From the NCBI RefSeq assembly GCF_030010555.1, contig NZ_JASCQP010000021.1:1-64000 (forward strand): a stretch of DNA of 64,000 bases, written 5' to 3'. The notes under the pieces were generated by a model. It worked only from the letters and a program-made list of their open reading frames with translations, was not told the origin of the DNA and made no database searches. Position 1 is the first letter of the stretch; each line of letters starts with the position of its first letter. The translations under genes were made by a program, and so were the position numbers. Shown piece after piece: positions 29,023 to 39,178 of the stretch. This DNA comes from Halomonas rhizosphaerae (GTDB taxonomy: Bacteria; Pseudomonadota; Gammaproteobacteria; Pseudomonadales; Halomonadaceae).

Positions 29023-30339
29023 TCACGCCTCCCATACCGGCGGCGCCTGCAGGGCTGTCGGCAGGTAGTCGTCGGCGCGCTCGCCCAGTCGCGCCATCAG
29101 CTGCAGGAAATCGCGCCGTGGCAGGCGCACCTCCAGCAGGGTATGCCCCTCGTCATCGAAGCGCTCCCCGCGCACCGCACCGAGGTCGTGCAGTCCGGCC
29201 CGCAGCCTGCCCTGTTCCGGGGCCAGGCAGAGCTCGAAGTCGATGATGTCATCGGCCAGGCACTCCGAGAGCGCCTGCGCCAGCAGCTCGAGCCCCTTGC
29301 CATCGCGGGCCGAGAGCCAGACCACCTCGGGCCTGCCCTCTCCGTCGCGCTCGATGCGCGGTGCGCTGTCGAGCAGGTCGATCTTGTTCATCACCTTGAG
29401 GGTCGGCACCTCGAGGGCACCGATCTCGTCGAGCACCGCCTCGACCTGAGCGACGTTGAGCTCGCGGTCAGGGTCGGCGGCATCGATCACGTGCACCAGC
29501 AGCGAGGCCTCGGCGGCCTCCTGCAGGGTGGCGCGGAAGGCCTCGACCAGCTTGTGGGGCAGGTGACGGATGAAGCCCACGGTGTCGGCGAGCACGACCG
29601 GCCCCACGTCCTCGATCTCGAGGCGACGCAGCGTCGGGTCGAGGGTAGCGAAGAGCTGGTCGGCCGCATAGACCCTGGCGGACGTCAGGGCGTTGAAGAG
29701 CGTGGACTTGCCGGCGTTGGTGTAGCCCACCAGCGAGACGCTGGGGATCTCCGCCCGGGAACGGGCCCGACGATTCTGGCTGCGCTGGCTGCGCACCTTG
29801 TCGAGCCGCTTGTGGATCGCCTTGATGCGCGCCCGCAGCAGGCGGCGGTCGGTCTCGAGCTGGGTCTCGCCCGGGCCCCGCAGGCCGATGCCGCCCTTCT
29901 GACGCTCCAGGTGGGTCCAGCCGCGCACCAGTCGGGTCGACATGTACTCGAGCTGGGCAAGCTCGACCTGCAGCTTGCCCTCATGGGTCCGGGCGCGCTG
30001 GGCGAAGATGTCGAGGATCAGGCCGGTACGGTCGATCACCCGGCACTTGAGCTCGCGCTCCAGGTTGCGCTCCTGGGAGGGGCTCAGGCCATGGTTGAAG
30101 ATCACCAGCTCGGCGTGATGCACGGCCTTTGCCTCGCGCAGCTCCTCGAGCTTGCCCGACCCCACGAAGGTGCGGGAGTCGGGGCGCTTGCGACTGCCGG
30201 TGATCAGGGTGGCCGGCTCCGCGCCGGCCGAGCGCACGAGTTCGAGGAACTCACCCGCGTCCTCGCGCTCCTGCTCGTCCTGGAAATCCACATGGACAAG
30301 GATCGCCGTCTCGCCGGCGTCGGGACGTTCAAAAAACAA
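29023..30339 (-). CDS. hflX: GTPase HflX
   Basis: This 438-residue Obg-HflX GTPase binds the 50S subunit and rescues stalled or heat-damaged ribosomes in E. coli. It has the HflX N-terminal domain (GSGKLEEL, HHAELVIFNH.LSPSQERNLE), the glycine-rich RGPGETQLETDRR segment, and the G domain with GYTNAGKSTLFN and DTVGFIRHLPH. It follows hfq after 8 bp and lies upstream of hflK. Confidence 0.97.
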   Translation of the reverse strand: MFFERPDAGETAILVHVDFQDEQEREDAGEFLELVRSAGAEPATLITGSRKRPDSRTFVGSGKLEELREAKAVHHAELVIFNHGLSPSQERNLERELKCRVIDRTGLILDIFAQRARTHEGKLQVELAQLEYMSTRLVRGWTHLERQKGGIGLRGPGETQLETDRRLLRARIKAIHKRLDKVRSQRSQNRRARSRAEIPSVSLVGYTNAGKSTLFNALTSARVYAADQLFATLDPTLRRLEIEDVGPVVLADTVGFIRHLPHKLVEAFRATLQEAAEASLLVHVIDAADPDRELNVAQVEAVLDEIGALEVPTLKVMNKIDLLDSAPRIERDGEGRPEVVWLSARDGKGLELLAQALSECLADDIIDFELCLAPEQGRLRAGLHDLGAVRGERFDDEGHTLLEVRLPRRDFLQLMARLGERADDYLPTALQAPPVWEA

Positions 30340-30347
30340 TCAATACC

Positions 30348-30593
30348 TCACGCATCAGGGTCCGGCTGCGCATCCGGGGCCGGCAGGCGCACGTTGCGCG
30401 ACGGCACCACGGTGGAGATGGCGTGCTTGTAGACCATCTGGCTGACGGTGTTGCGCAGCAGGATGACGAACTGGTCGAAGGACTCGATCTGGCCCTGCAG
30501 CTTGATGCCGTTGACCAGGAAAATCGATACCGGAATGCGCTCCTTGCGCAGGATGTTCAGGTACGGGTCTTGAAGGGACTGCCCTTTGGACAT
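30348..30593 (-). CDS. hfq: RNA chaperone Hfq
   Basis: This 81-residue Sm-like hexameric RNA chaperone matches small RNAs with mRNAs. The Sm1 region ([20 protein letters not shown]) and Sm2 ([11 protein letters not shown]) are intact, with a short acidic tail. The start at 30593 follows GGGAG; an upstream in-frame ATG at 30662 would add 23 residues not found in Hfq. It lies between miaA and hflX as in E. coli. Confidence 0.98.
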   Translation of the reverse strand: MSKGQSLQDPYLNILRKERIPVSIFLVNGIKLQGQIESFDQFVILLRNTVSQMVYKHAISTVVPSRNVRLPAPDAQPDPDA

Positions 30594-30716
30594 GTTGCTC
30601 TCCCTGAAGTGTCTCTGGGGGTTGATGTTATGTCGGTCTTCGTCGCTCCCGCCAGGGGGCAACGCTGGATACCCTGAGGGGCCTGTTCACCCGGCCACCG
30701 AAAGGCCCATCTTACG

Positions 30717-31655
30717 CTAAGTGCCGAATTCGCGCACCAGTTTCAATACCTCGGCCAAGGGGTCGGGGCCCAGGCTGTCGACCCAGTGCAGCCCCGGCCA
30801 GCTGCGCATCCAGGTCAGCTGGCGCTTGGCCAGCTGGCGGGTCGCGATGATCCCGCGCCGTGAGAACTCGTCACGCCCGAACTCGCCCTCGAGGCAGGCC
30901 CATGCCTGACGATAACCCACGCTCTTCATGGAGGGCAGTGAGGCAGCGAGGTCGCCGCGCGCCCTCAGGGCCGCCACCTCGTCGATGAAACCGGCATCGA
31001 GCATCGCCATGAAGCGCTGCGCGATACGCGCATGGAGCACGCCACGATCGGCCGGCGCGAGGCCTATCGACAGCGAGCGCCAGGGAAAGGTTTCACGGCG
31101 CTGCTCGCCCCACAGCTCGCTGAGGGAGCGGCCCGCCAGCCGGTAAACCTCCAGCGCCCGTATCAGTCGCTGGGGATCATTGGGATGGATCCGCGCCGCC
31201 GAGACCGGATCGACCCGGGCCAGCTCCTCGTGCAGTGCGGCCAGGCCATGACGCGCCACCCTGTGCGCCAGCTCGGCGCGCACCGCCGGGTCCGAGGCGG
31301 GCAGGTTGGCCACCCCCTCGAGCAGGTGCTTGAAGTACATCATGGTGCCGCCCACCAGCAGCGGGACCCGGCCGGCGTCGCTGATCCGGCGCATCTCGCG
31401 CAGGGCGTCCCCGCGGAAGTCGGCGGCAGAATAGGGCTCGGCCGGGTCGCGGATGTCGATCAGCCGGTGCGGTGCCCGGGCCAGCTCCTCGGGCGAGGGC
31501 TTGGCGCTGCCGATGTCCATGCCGCGGTAGACCATGGCCGAATCGACGCTGACCAGCTCGCAGCCCAGCCGCTCGTGGAGAGCAATGGCCAGGTCGGTCT
31601 TGCCGGCGGCGGTGGGCCCCATCAGCAGGATGGCGGGGGGACGCGTATCGATCAT
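30717..31655 (-). CDS. miaA: tRNA dimethylallyltransferase
   Basis: This 312-residue enzyme transfers a dimethylallyl group to A37 of tRNAs that read UNN codons. The P-loop [11 protein letters not shown] is at about 13-23, with [17 protein letters not shown] and the [13 protein letters not shown] region ([16 protein letters not shown]) near the C terminus. The length fits E. coli MiaA (316). It starts 4 bp after mutL ends and lies upstream of hfq. Confidence 0.97.
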   Translation of the reverse strand: MIDTRPPAILLMGPTAAGKTDLAIALHERLGCELVSVDSAMVYRGMDIGSAKPSPEELARAPHRLIDIRDPAEPYSAADFRGDALREMRRISDAGRVPLLVGGTMMYFKHLLEGVANLPASDPAVRAELAHRVARHGLAALHEELARVDPVSAARIHPNDPQRLIRALEVYRLAGRSLSELWGEQRRETFPWRSLSIGLAPADRGVLHARIAQRFMAMLDAGFIDEVAALRARGDLAASLPSMKSVGYRQAWACLEGEFGRDEFSRRGIIATRQLAKRQLTWMRSWPGLHWVDSLGPDPLAEVLKLVREFGT

Positions 31656-31659
31656 GGGT

Positions 31660-33582
31660 CTACTGCCCGCGCAGGAAGAGGCGGTCCAGCTCCTTCATGC
31701 TCATCTCGGTCCAGGTGGGGCGGCCGTGGTTGCACTGGCCGCTGCGCTCGGTGCGTTCCATGTCGCGCAGCAGGGCATTCATCTCCTCGAGCCCCAGCTG
31801 GCGATTGGCCCTCACGCTGCCGTGACAGGCCATGGTCGCGAGCAGCTCGTTGATGCGCGCCTCGAGACGGTCGGAGCGGCCGTAGCGCTCCAGGTCGGCG
31901 AGCATGTCACGCACCAGCGGCTCCACGTCGGCATCGGCGAGAAGCACCGGCACCTGGCGCACCAGCAGGGTCTCGGGGCCGGCCACGTCGAGCTCCACGC
32001 CGAGGCGTGCGAAGGCGTCATGCTCGGCTTCGGCGGTGGCCACCTCGGCGGGACTCGCCGCCAGCGACACCGGCACCAGCAGCGGCTGGGCCTGCAATCC
32101 ACCTTCACCCCCGGCGCCGCCATGGACCTGGGTCTTCATCCGCTCGTAGACGATGCGCTCGTGGGCGGCGTGCATGTCCACCATCACCAGGCCGCGCTCG
32201 GTCTGCGAGAGGATGTAGACCCCGTGCAGCTGGGCCACGGCATAGCCCAGCGGCGGCGCGCGGGTCGCGTCCTCCTCGGGCATCGCCGGGCGCGGGGCGC
32301 GGCCCGCCTGCGAGGCACGACGCTCCTCGAGGGCCACGTCCGCGGCGCTGCCCCCGGGGGCCGGGGCGGCCGGTTGCGGGGTCAGCAGGCTCTCCTCGTG
32401 GTCGGGATGCAGCGCCCGGTAGCCCTCCATGAAGGCCCTGACGCGATTCGGCGTGACGCGTTCGTCCTGCCCTGGCAACGACATCGGCTGCTGCTGCCAG
32501 GCCGGCGCCGTCTCGCGCACGCCGTCCGCCGCCTCGGGCGCGTCGTCGCGCTCGCTGCCCTCGCCAGGCCGAGCCTCGCCCAGCGCGCGGTGCAGGCTCG
32601 AGAACAGGAAGTCGTGGACCATCCGCCCGTCGCGGAAGCGCACCTCATGCTTGGTGGGATGGACGTTGACGTCCACCACCCTGGGGTCGACCTCGAGGTA
32701 GAGCACGAACACCGGGTGGCGGCCGTGGAAGAGGACGTCGCGGTAAGCCTGGCGGATGGCATGCGCGACCAGCCGGTCGCGCACCACACGGCCGTTGACG
32801 AAGAAGTACTGCTGGTCGGCCTGGGCCCGGGAGTGGGTCGGCAGCCCGACCCAGCCCCACAGCCGCAGGCCACCCACCTCCAGGTCCAGGTGCAGGGCAT
32901 TCTCCAGGAAGGCCTTGCCGAGCAGGGACTGGAGACGTCGCTCGCGGGCCACCGGGTCATCGCCCACCGGCAGCTGGTGGAGGGTCTTGTGGTTGTGGCG
33001 CAGCACCCAGCCGATGTCGAAGCGCGACAGCGCCTGGCGCCGGAAGGCCTCCTCGACGTGGCCGAACTCGGTCTTCTCGGTGCGCAGGAACTTGCGCCGT
33101 GCCGGGGTGTTGAAGAAGAGGTCACGGACCGTCACCGAGGTGCCGCGCGGATGCGGGGCCGGGGTCACGCGGGGTTCCATGCGCCGCCCCTCGGCCACCA
33201 CGCGCCAGCCGCTGCGCGGGTCCTCGTCGGTATTGGAGACCAGCTCGAGGCGCGCCACCGAGCTGATCGATGCCAGGGCCTCGCCGCGGAAGCCCAGGCT
33301 TGCCACGCCCTCGAGCTCCTCCAGGGAGACGATCTTGCTGGTGGCGTGGCGCGACAGCGCCAGCGGCAGGTCGGCCTCGCCGATGCCGCTGCCGTCGTCC
33401 CTGACGCGAATCAGTCGGGCCCCGCCATTCTCCAGCTCGACCTCGATGCGCCGACTGCCGGCATCGATGGCGTTCTCCACCAGTTCCTTGACCACCGAGG
33501 CCGGACGCTCGACCACCTCGCCGGCGGCGATCTGGTTGGCCAGGCGGGGATCGAGGATCTGGATGTGTCGCTTCTCTGACAT
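31660..33582 (-). CDS. mutL: DNA mismatch repair protein MutL
   Basis: This 640-residue GHKL ATPase couples mismatch recognition by MutS to strand incision. The N-terminal motifs are [26 protein letters not shown] and [10 protein letters not shown]. The C-terminal dimerisation domain has [18 protein letters not shown]. No DQHA(X)2E(X)4E metal-nuclease motif is apparent, consistent with a MutH-type or methyl-directed system. The start at 33582 gives the usual [12 protein letters not shown] opening and has GGAG upstream; in-frame sequence further upstream lies inside the amidase gene. Confidence 0.97.
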   Translation of the reverse strand: MSEKRHIQILDPRLANQIAAGEVVERPASVVKELVENAIDAGSRRIEVELENGGARLIRVRDDGSGIGEADLPLALSRHATSKIVSLEELEGVASLGFRGEALASISSVARLELVSNTDEDPRSGWRVVAEGRRMEPRVTPAPHPRGTSVTVRDLFFNTPARRKFLRTEKTEFGHVEEAFRRQALSRFDIGWVLRHNHKTLHQLPVGDDPVARERRLQSLLGKAFLENALHLDLEVGGLRLWGWVGLPTHSRAQADQQYFFVNGRVVRDRLVAHAIRQAYRDVLFHGRHPVFVLYLEVDPRVVDVNVHPTKHEVRFRDGRMVHDFLFSSLHRALGEARPGEGSERDDAPEAADGVRETAPAWQQQPMSLPGQDERVTPNRVRAFMEGYRALHPDHEESLLTPQPAAPAPGGSAADVALEERRASQAGRAPRPAMPEEDATRAPPLGYAVAQLHGVYILSQTERGLVMVDMHAAHERIVYERMKTQVHGGAGGEGGLQAQPLLVPVSLAASPAEVATAEAEHDAFARLGVELDVAGPETLLVRQVPVLLADADVEPLVRDMLADLERYGRSDRLEARINELLATMACHGSVRANRQLGLEEMNALLRDMERTERSGQCNHGRPTWTEMSMKELDRLFLRGQ

Positions 33583-33623
33583 GTCGCTCCGAGGGTTTCG
33601 GGTCTGAAGAGGGGGCGCCGGCA

Positions 33624-35084
33624 TCACGACCGGGGGATGCGCAGCACCTGTCCGACCCGGATCACATCGCCGTTGAGCTCGTTGGCCTGCTTGAGCTGGG
33701 CCACCGGCACGCTGTGGCGGGCCGCGATCTCCGAGAGGGTATCGCCGGGCTGGATGCGATACTCGTTGCCCTCGGGGCTGCGGTTGCGGTCGCGCTGCCA
33801 GGCCAGCAGGCTGGCCGGCGGCGGGTTGCGCTGGAAGTGGCCGCGGATGCCGCCGAAGAGGGCCTCGACCATCCGCTGCTGATAGCCGCCGTCGCGCAGC
33901 CGGCGCTCCTCGTCCGGATTGGAGATGAAGCCGGTCTCGACCAGCAGCGAGGGGATGTCCGGCGACTTGAGCACCATGAAACCGGCCTGCTCGACCCGCG
34001 ACTTGTGCAGCCGGTTGACCCGCCCCAGCTGGTCGAGCACCTGGCCGCCGATGGTCAGGGAGTCGTTGAGGGTCGCCGTCATGGTCAGGTCGAGCAGCAC
34101 GCCACGCAGCACCTCGTCCTTGTCGTCCAGCGACAGGTTGCCGTCGACCCCGCCGATCAGGTCGGCCTCGTTCTCGCTGGCGGCCAGCCACTGGGCGGTC
34201 TCCGAGGTGGCCCCTCGCTGGGACAGGGCATAGACCGAGCTGCCGTTGGGCCGCGGGCTGTTGAAGGCATCGGCATGGATCGACACGAAGAAGTCGGCCT
34301 TCTGCTCCCGGGCGATGCGGGTCCGCTGGCGCAGACCGATGTAGTAGTCGCCGTCGCGGATCATCACCGCCCGGAATCCCTCAGCGGCGTTGACCAGCCG
34401 GGCCAGGCGCTTGGCCATCTCCAGCACGACGTCCTTCTCGCGGGTGCCGGACGGCCCGATTGCCCCCGGGTCCTCGCCGCCATGACCGGCGTCGATGGCG
34501 ATGATGATGTCGCGCTTGGGATGGGGCTTGGCCGGCTCCAGTACCTGGGCGGCGTCGATATCGGCCGGGTCAGCACCCTCCGCCACCGCCTCGCTGCGGG
34601 CGCGTTCGGCGGCAATCTCCTGCTCGCGGATCATCGCCTCGATGGGGTCGATGGGGTCCTCCACGGCGCTCTCGCCGGGATACTCCAGGTCCACCACCAG
34701 GCGATGTCCGTACTGGTCGTTGGGCGCCAGGCTGAAGTGACGGGGCTCGACCTCCCGCTCGAGTTCCAGCACCACCCGCAGGCCATTGCCGTCGCGCACA
34801 CCGGTGCGCAGGGTGCTGATGGCACTCCCCTCGAGGTCCAGCCGGTCGACGCTGGCATTGAGCTGGCTGTCGTCCAGGTCGATCACCAGGCGGCGCGGAT
34901 TGTCGAGGCTGAAGACATTGGCCTGCGCCGGGGAGGAGAGGTCGAAGACCAGGCGGGCATGGTCGGGCGCCGCCCAGAGGCGAAGGTTGTCGACGCTGGC
35001 GGCATGGGCCAGGCCACTGGCGAGCCACAGCAGCAGCCCCCCCAGCCCGGCCAGCAGACACCCTGCCGGTCTCATGCGTGTCAT
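33624..35084 (-). CDS. amiB: N-acetylmuramoyl-L-alanine amidase, AmiB type, with LysM
   Basis: This 486-residue periplasmic enzyme splits septal peptidoglycan during daughter-cell separation. A signal peptide (about 1-29) is followed by an AMIN domain (about 31-135) and an Amidase_3 domain (about 192-410) with [13 protein letters not shown] (His201) and [10 protein letters not shown] LysM motif closes the protein ([16 protein letters not shown] to RIPRS). E. coli AmiB lacks LysM but relatives in pseudomonads have it. Its ATG overlaps the tsaE stop by 4 bases (ATGA). Confidence 0.95.
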   Translation of the reverse strand: MTRMRPAGCLLAGLGGLLLWLASGLAHAASVDNLRLWAAPDHARLVFDLSSPAQANVFSLDNPRRLVIDLDDSQLNASVDRLDLEGSAISTLRTGVRDGNGLRVVLELEREVEPRHFSLAPNDQYGHRLVVDLEYPGESAVEDPIDPIEAMIREQEIAAERARSEAVAEGADPADIDAAQVLEPAKPHPKRDIIIAIDAGHGGEDPGAIGPSGTREKDVVLEMAKRLARLVNAAEGFRAVMIRDGDYYIGLRQRTRIAREQKADFFVSIHADAFNSPRPNGSSVYALSQRGATSETAQWLAASENEADLIGGVDGNLSLDDKDEVLRGVLLDLTMTATLNDSLTIGGQVLDQLGRVNRLHKSRVEQAGFMVLKSPDIPSLLVETGFISNPDEERRLRDGGYQQRMVEALFGGIRGHFQRNPPPASLLAWQRDRNRSPEGNEYRIQPGDTLSEIAARHSVPVAQLKQANELNGDVIRVGQVLRIPRS

Positions 35085-35584
35085 CTCGCTGCTTCACCTT
35101 CCCTGTCCAGGATCCAGCCGGCCAGAGCCGGCATCGCCGCCAGGCGCTCGAGCACCGCCCGGCCATGTTCGCTGCGGGCCTCGAGCGTCGCCTCGCGCCC
35201 GCTGCCGGCCAGCCGCAGGCTCACCTCCAGATCCGGGGCCGGCAGCCAGCCCTCGCCCCGCTCCGGCCACTCGATCACGCAGAGCGCGTCCTCGGCAAGC
35301 AGGTCGCGGCCACCGATGAACTCCAGCTCCTCGGGGTCGCCCAGGCGGTAGAGGTCGAAGTGGTGCACACGAATGCCGTCCAGCTCGTAGGGCTCCACCA
35401 GGGTGTAGGTGGGGCTCTTGACCGCCCCCCGGTGGCCGCAGGCGCGCAGGATACCACGGGCCAGCGTTGTCTTGCCGGCCCCCAGCTCGCCGGTCAGGTG
35501 CACGCGACCCTGGCCGTCCAGGGCACGCCCCAAGCACTCGCCGAAGGCGACCTGGCGGTCTTCGTCATCGAGTCGCAGCTGCAT
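35081..35584 (-). CDS. tsaE: tRNA threonylcarbamoyladenosine synthesis ATPase TsaE
   Basis: This 167-residue protein is needed with TsaB, TsaC and TsaD to make t6A at position 37 of ANN-decoding tRNAs. The P-loop GELGAGKTTLARG is near residue 33, with SPTYTLVEPY and HHFDLYRL following. It overlaps the 3' end of nnr by 20 bp and the start of amiB by 4 bp, so the three genes are probably translated together. Confidence 0.95.
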   Translation of the reverse strand: MQLRLDDEDRQVAFGECLGRALDGQGRVHLTGELGAGKTTLARGILRACGHRGAVKSPTYTLVEPYELDGIRVHHFDLYRLGDPEELEFIGGRDLLAEDALCVIEWPERGEGWLPAPDLEVSLRLAGSGREATLEARSEHGRAVLERLAAMPALAGWILDREGEAAR

Positions 35585-37100
35585 CGTCCTCGCCCATCGT
35601 CGGGTTGACCAGAATTCGTGCACAGGATGCCAGATCGCCGGCCAGCAGGCCACGCTCGCCCCCCTCCCGGGCCGCCATGTCGGCGGCCAGGGCATGTACC
35701 AGCACGCCGAGTCGGACTGCCGGCTCGAGGGGCAGCCCCTGGGCCAGCAGCGCGCCCAGGATGCCGGAGAGCGCATCGCCCATGCCGCCGCTGGCCATGC
35801 CCGGATTGCCGTAGGGGCAGACGGCGAGCCCCTCGGGGCCGGCCACCAGGCTGCCGGCGCCCTTGAGCACCACCACCCCGCCATAGCGCCGCTGCAGGGC
35901 CAGGGCCGCCGCGGGCCGGTCGGCCTCGATCTCGCCGGCGGAAAGGCCGAGCAGGCGAGCGGCCTCGCCGGGGTGCGGCGTCAGCACCCAGTCCTCGCGG
36001 CGCTGGCCGGTGAAACGGGTCGCCAGCAGGTTGAGGGCATCGGCATCCACCACCAGCGGCCTCGCGGCCGCCAGGGCCGCCTGCAGCACGCCCTGCCCCC
36101 AGCTGCCCTGGCCCAGCCCCGGCCCCACCACCAGCACGTCGGCACGAACCGCCAGTCCGGCGAGGTCCCCGGCACCGCGAATCCCGTGGACCATGACCTC
36201 GGGGCGGCGTACCAGGCTCGCCGTCACATGCTCGGGCGCCGTGGCCAGGCTCACCTTGCCGGCGCCCAGCCGTGCGCAGGCCTCGGCGGCGAGCAGCGCC
36301 GCCCCGCCGAAGCCCGGGGCCCCGCCCAGCACCAGCGCATGGCCGACGTCTCCCTTGTGCGTGGTGCGGTCGCGGGGCGGCAGCCAGGCCGCGATCAGCC
36401 CGGGGCCGAGCAGACGGGCCGCCGGCACGATGTCCGTCTCGCCCTCGGCGTCGACGCCGAGGGCCCGAAAATCCAGTTCGCCCACGCAGGAGGGGGCCGC
36501 GCCGGTGTGCAGGCCGAGCTTGTCGCCGATAAAGGTCACGGTTCGACTCGCCCGGACCGCCGTACCGAGGACAGCACCGGTGTCGGCATGCAGCCCCGAG
36601 GGAATGTCGATGGCCAGCACCGGCAGGACGCTGGCATTGATGGCCTCGATCGCCTCGCGTGCCTCGCCGCGCACCTCGCCGCCGAGGCCGGTGCCCAGCA
36701 GGGCGTCGACGATCAGTTCGCCCTCGAGGGCGAGCTCCGCCCGCCAGGACTCGGCCCCCACCCCGGCCGCGGTGGCCATGTCGGCGGCGCGCCTGGCATC
36801 CCCGGACAGCTCGTCGATCGGCTTGAGCAGGATGCGCTGCACGGCGAGCCCCTCGGCGGCGGCCAGCGCCGCCAGCACGTGGCCATCGCCGCCGTTGTTG
36901 CCGCCGCCACAGAACACGCTGAGCGAGGGCACCCCGGGCCAGCGGGCCCTCAGGCTCTGCCAGGCGGCCGCGGCCGCGCGCTGCATCAGGGCGAAGCCCT
37001 CGATGCCGGCGGCGATGGTTCGCCGGTCGAGCTCGCGCACCTGGTCGGCGCGATAGAGCGGCCGTGGGTGCGGCTCGGGATGTACGGCTTTCCGGGCCAT
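35565..37100 (-). CDS. nnr: Bifunctional NAD(P)HX epimerase/dehydratase
   Basis: This 511-residue repair enzyme restores hydrated NADH and NADPH. The N-terminal YjeF_N epimerase (about 1-225) has FCGGGNNGGDGHVLA. The C-terminal ADP-dependent dehydratase has HKGDVGHALVLGG and the family motif SGGMGDALSGILGALLAQG. The start at 37100 follows GGAG 8 bases upstream. It is the first gene of the tsaE-amiB-mutL-miaA-hfq-hflXKC series and is divergent from queG. Confidence 0.95.
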   Translation of the reverse strand: MARKAVHPEPHPRPLYRADQVRELDRRTIAAGIEGFALMQRAAAAAWQSLRARWPGVPSLSVFCGGGNNGGDGHVLAALAAAEGLAVQRILLKPIDELSGDARRAADMATAAGVGAESWRAELALEGELIVDALLGTGLGGEVRGEAREAIEAINASVLPVLAIDIPSGLHADTGAVLGTAVRASRTVTFIGDKLGLHTGAAPSCVGELDFRALGVDAEGETDIVPAARLLGPGLIAAWLPPRDRTTHKGDVGHALVLGGAPGFGGAALLAAEACARLGAGKVSLATAPEHVTASLVRRPEVMVHGIRGAGDLAGLAVRADVLVVGPGLGQGSWGQGVLQAALAAARPLVVDADALNLLATRFTGQRREDWVLTPHPGEAARLLGLSAGEIEADRPAAALALQRRYGGVVVLKGAGSLVAGPEGLAVCPYGNPGMASGGMGDALSGILGALLAQGLPLEPAVRLGVLVHALAADMAAREGGERGLLAGDLASCARILVNPTMGEDDAAATR

Positions 37101-37199
37101 CCGATGTCTCCTCGTTCGGGATGCTTTACCATACCGAGTGTAATTTCTCTGCGCCCCACGCCAAGTCATGGGGCCGATCTGCATGGTGTTTTCTCGATC

Positions 37200-38303
37200 A
37201 TGACCCCAGTGTCCGCTCCAGGTGACGAACCCGACATGACCGGCCTCGCCGCGAGGATCAAGGCCTGGGGCCGCGAGCTCGGCTTCCAGCAACTGGGCAT
37301 CACCGACGTCGACCTGGCCGAGGACGAGCAGCGCCTGACACGCTGGCTGGCCGCCGGCCACCATGGCGAGATGGGCTTCATGGCCAAGCACGGCACCAAG
37401 CGCACCCGGCCGGCGGAGCTGGTCCCGGGCACGGTGCGGGTGATCAGTGTACGCCTGGACTACCTGCCCGCCGAGGTGGAGACGGCGAAGGTGCTCGGCC
37501 AGCCGGAGACCGCCTACGTCTCGCGCTATGCCACCGGGCGGGACTACCACAAGCTGATGCGCAAGCGGCTGGCGACACTCGCCAAGTGGATCGAGGCAGA
37601 GGTCGGACCCTTCGGCTATCGCGCCTTCGTCGATTCGGCCCCGGTGATGGAACGGGCCCTGGCCCGCAAGGCGGGGCTGGGGTGGTTCGGCAAGAACGCC
37701 ATGCTGCTCAACCCCAGGGCCGGCTCGCTGTTCTTCCTGGGTGAACTCTACACCGACCTGCCGCTGCCGGTGGACGCGCCCTTCGAGGGCGACCACTGCG
37801 GCAGCTGCAGCGCCTGCCGCACCGCCTGCCCGACCGGCGCCATCGTCGAGGACCGGGTGGTCGATGCCCGGGCCTGCATCTCCTATCTGACCATCGAGCT
37901 GTTCGGGGCCATTCCCGAGCACTACCGGGAGGCCATGGGCAACCGGGTGTTCGGCTGCGACGACTGCCAGCTGGTCTGCCCCTTCACCCGTTTTACCCGG
38001 GTCTCCCGCGAGGCCGACTTCGCCCCCCGCCATGACCTGGACCGTGCGAATCTGGTCGCACTGTTCGCCTGGGGCGAGGAGGAGTTCCTGGAGAAGACCG
38101 CCGGCAGCCCGATCCGTCGCATCGGCTACGCGCGCTGGCTGCGCAACCTCGCCGTGGGGCTCGGCAACGCCCCCTGGAGCGAGGCCGTGGAAGCCGCCCT
38201 CTGGGCACGCCTGTCCTACCCCTCCGACCTGGTGCGCGAACACGTACGCTGGGCCCTGGCCCGCCAGCGGGACAAGCGCCAGCGGCTGATTGCCAGCGGC
38301 TGA
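37200..38303 (+). CDS. queG: Epoxyqueuosine reductase
   Basis: This enzyme of about 367 residues carries out the last step of queuosine synthesis, reducing epoxyqueuosine in tRNA with cobalamin and two [4Fe-4S] clusters. The cluster motifs CGSCSACRTACPTGAI and CDDCQLVCPF are clear, and the N-terminal ELGFQQLGITDVDL matches E. coli QueG. A second ATG at 37236 with AGGTGA upstream may be the true start. The corrinoid need makes the nearby cobO relevant. Confidence 0.95.
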   Translation: MTPVSAPGDEPDMTGLAARIKAWGRELGFQQLGITDVDLAEDEQRLTRWLAAGHHGEMGFMAKHGTKRTRPAELVPGTVRVISVRLDYLPAEVETAKVLGQPETAYVSRYATGRDYHKLMRKRLATLAKWIEAEVGPFGYRAFVDSAPVMERALARKAGLGWFGKNAMLLNPRAGSLFFLGELYTDLPLPVDAPFEGDHCGSCSACRTACPTGAIVEDRVVDARACISYLTIELFGAIPEHYREAMGNRVFGCDDCQLVCPFTRFTRVSREADFAPRHDLDRANLVALFAWGEEEFLEKTAGSPIRRIGYARWLRNLAVGLGNAPWSEAVEAALWARLSYPSDLVREHVRWALARQRDKRQRLIASG

Positions 38304-38320
38304 GGCTTACGCCTGGAAGC

Positions 38321-38430
38321 GCGGCTTTACCGGCGACAGGTCTCCGAGGGGGCGCTGTTAATACCTCCCTGTACGCTACCGACGCCATCCATGGCGTAGG
38401 CCCCCCTCTATGACCTGTCCCCGGTGCCGC
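38321..38430. repeat. Intergenic palindromic repeat, copy A
   Basis: This 110-bp element between queG and orn has imperfect terminal inverted repeats: GCGGC...ACCGGCGACAGGTC at the left and GACCTGTCCCCGGTGCCGC at the right. It has an inner palindrome ACGCCAT-CC-ATGGCGT. Several blocks (GGCGCTGT, CGCTACCGA, CCATCCATGGC, CCTGTCCCC) recur in the same order at 43032-43236. No coding potential is seen. Confidence 0.7.
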
Positions 38431-38483
38431 TCGCAACCAACTCGTTGCTTACCTGTTTGGATATCTGCGCTTGCAGCGCGGCG

Positions 38484-39092
38484 CTATTCTTCCTCGTCGC
38501 TCTCGTCCTCCGCCAGGCGCAGGAAGGTACGGCGATAATGCGCCAGCTCGGCGATGGACTCCTTGATGTCGTCCATGGCGAGGTGCACGTTGCGCTTCTG
38601 GAAGCCGACCAGCGCCCCCGGGTTCCAGCGCTTGGCCAGCTCCTTCAGGGTCGAGACATCCAGGTTGCGATAGTGGAAGAAGGCCAGCAGCTCGGGCATC
38701 TCCCGCTCCAGGAAGCGGCGGTCCTGGTGGATGCTATTGCCGCACATGGGCGAGGAGCCGGGCGCGACATGCGCCTTGAGGAAGGCCAGCGTCTGCCGTT
38801 CGGCCTCGGCAGTGTCGACCGGGCTCTCCTTGACCCGTGTCACCAGCCCGGAGCCGCCATGGGTCCGTGTGTTCCACTCGTCCATTGCCTCGAGGAGGGT
38901 GTCGGGCTGGTGCACCGCGATCACCGGCCCCTCGGCGACAACATTGAGCTCGCTGTCGGTGACCAGGGTCGCCACCTCGATGATCCGCTCGCGGTTCGGG
39001 TCGAGTCCGGTCATCTCCAGGTCGATCCACACCAGGCGCTGGCGGCGCGGGTCCCGGGTGTCGGGGGTCTCGGACGGGGAATGCTCTGCCAT
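38484..39092 (-). CDS. orn: Oligoribonuclease
   Basis: This 202-residue DEDDh 3'-5' exonuclease degrades two- to five-base RNAs, including pGpG left from cyclic di-GMP breakdown. [13 protein letters not shown] opens the catalytic domain, with [21 protein letters not shown] and [12 protein letters not shown] further on. The start at 39092 has AAGGA at good spacing. A short acidic tail (EDESDEEE) ends it. It is divergent from rsgA. Confidence 0.97.
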   Translation of the reverse strand: MAEHSPSETPDTRDPRRQRLVWIDLEMTGLDPNRERIIEVATLVTDSELNVVAEGPVIAVHQPDTLLEAMDEWNTRTHGGSGLVTRVKESPVDTAEAERQTLAFLKAHVAPGSSPMCGNSIHQDRRFLEREMPELLAFFHYRNLDVSTLKELAKRWNPGALVGFQKRNVHLAMDDIKESIAELAHYRRTFLRLAEDESDEEE

Positions 39093-39142
39093 TTGGGTTC
39101 CTTGCATGGCGCCCGCTGACGACAGCGGCCACCTTGGGTGAG

Positions 39143-39148
39143 TACAAT
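39143..39148 (+). promoter_or_regulatory. Possible -10 box for rsgA
   Basis: TACAAT lies 31 bp before the rsgA ATG in the orn-rsgA divergent gap. No convincing -35 is seen at normal spacing, so this is a weak call. Confidence 0.3.
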
Positions 39149-39178
39149 GAGGCCCATTGTAGCGAGCTTCAGGCCCCC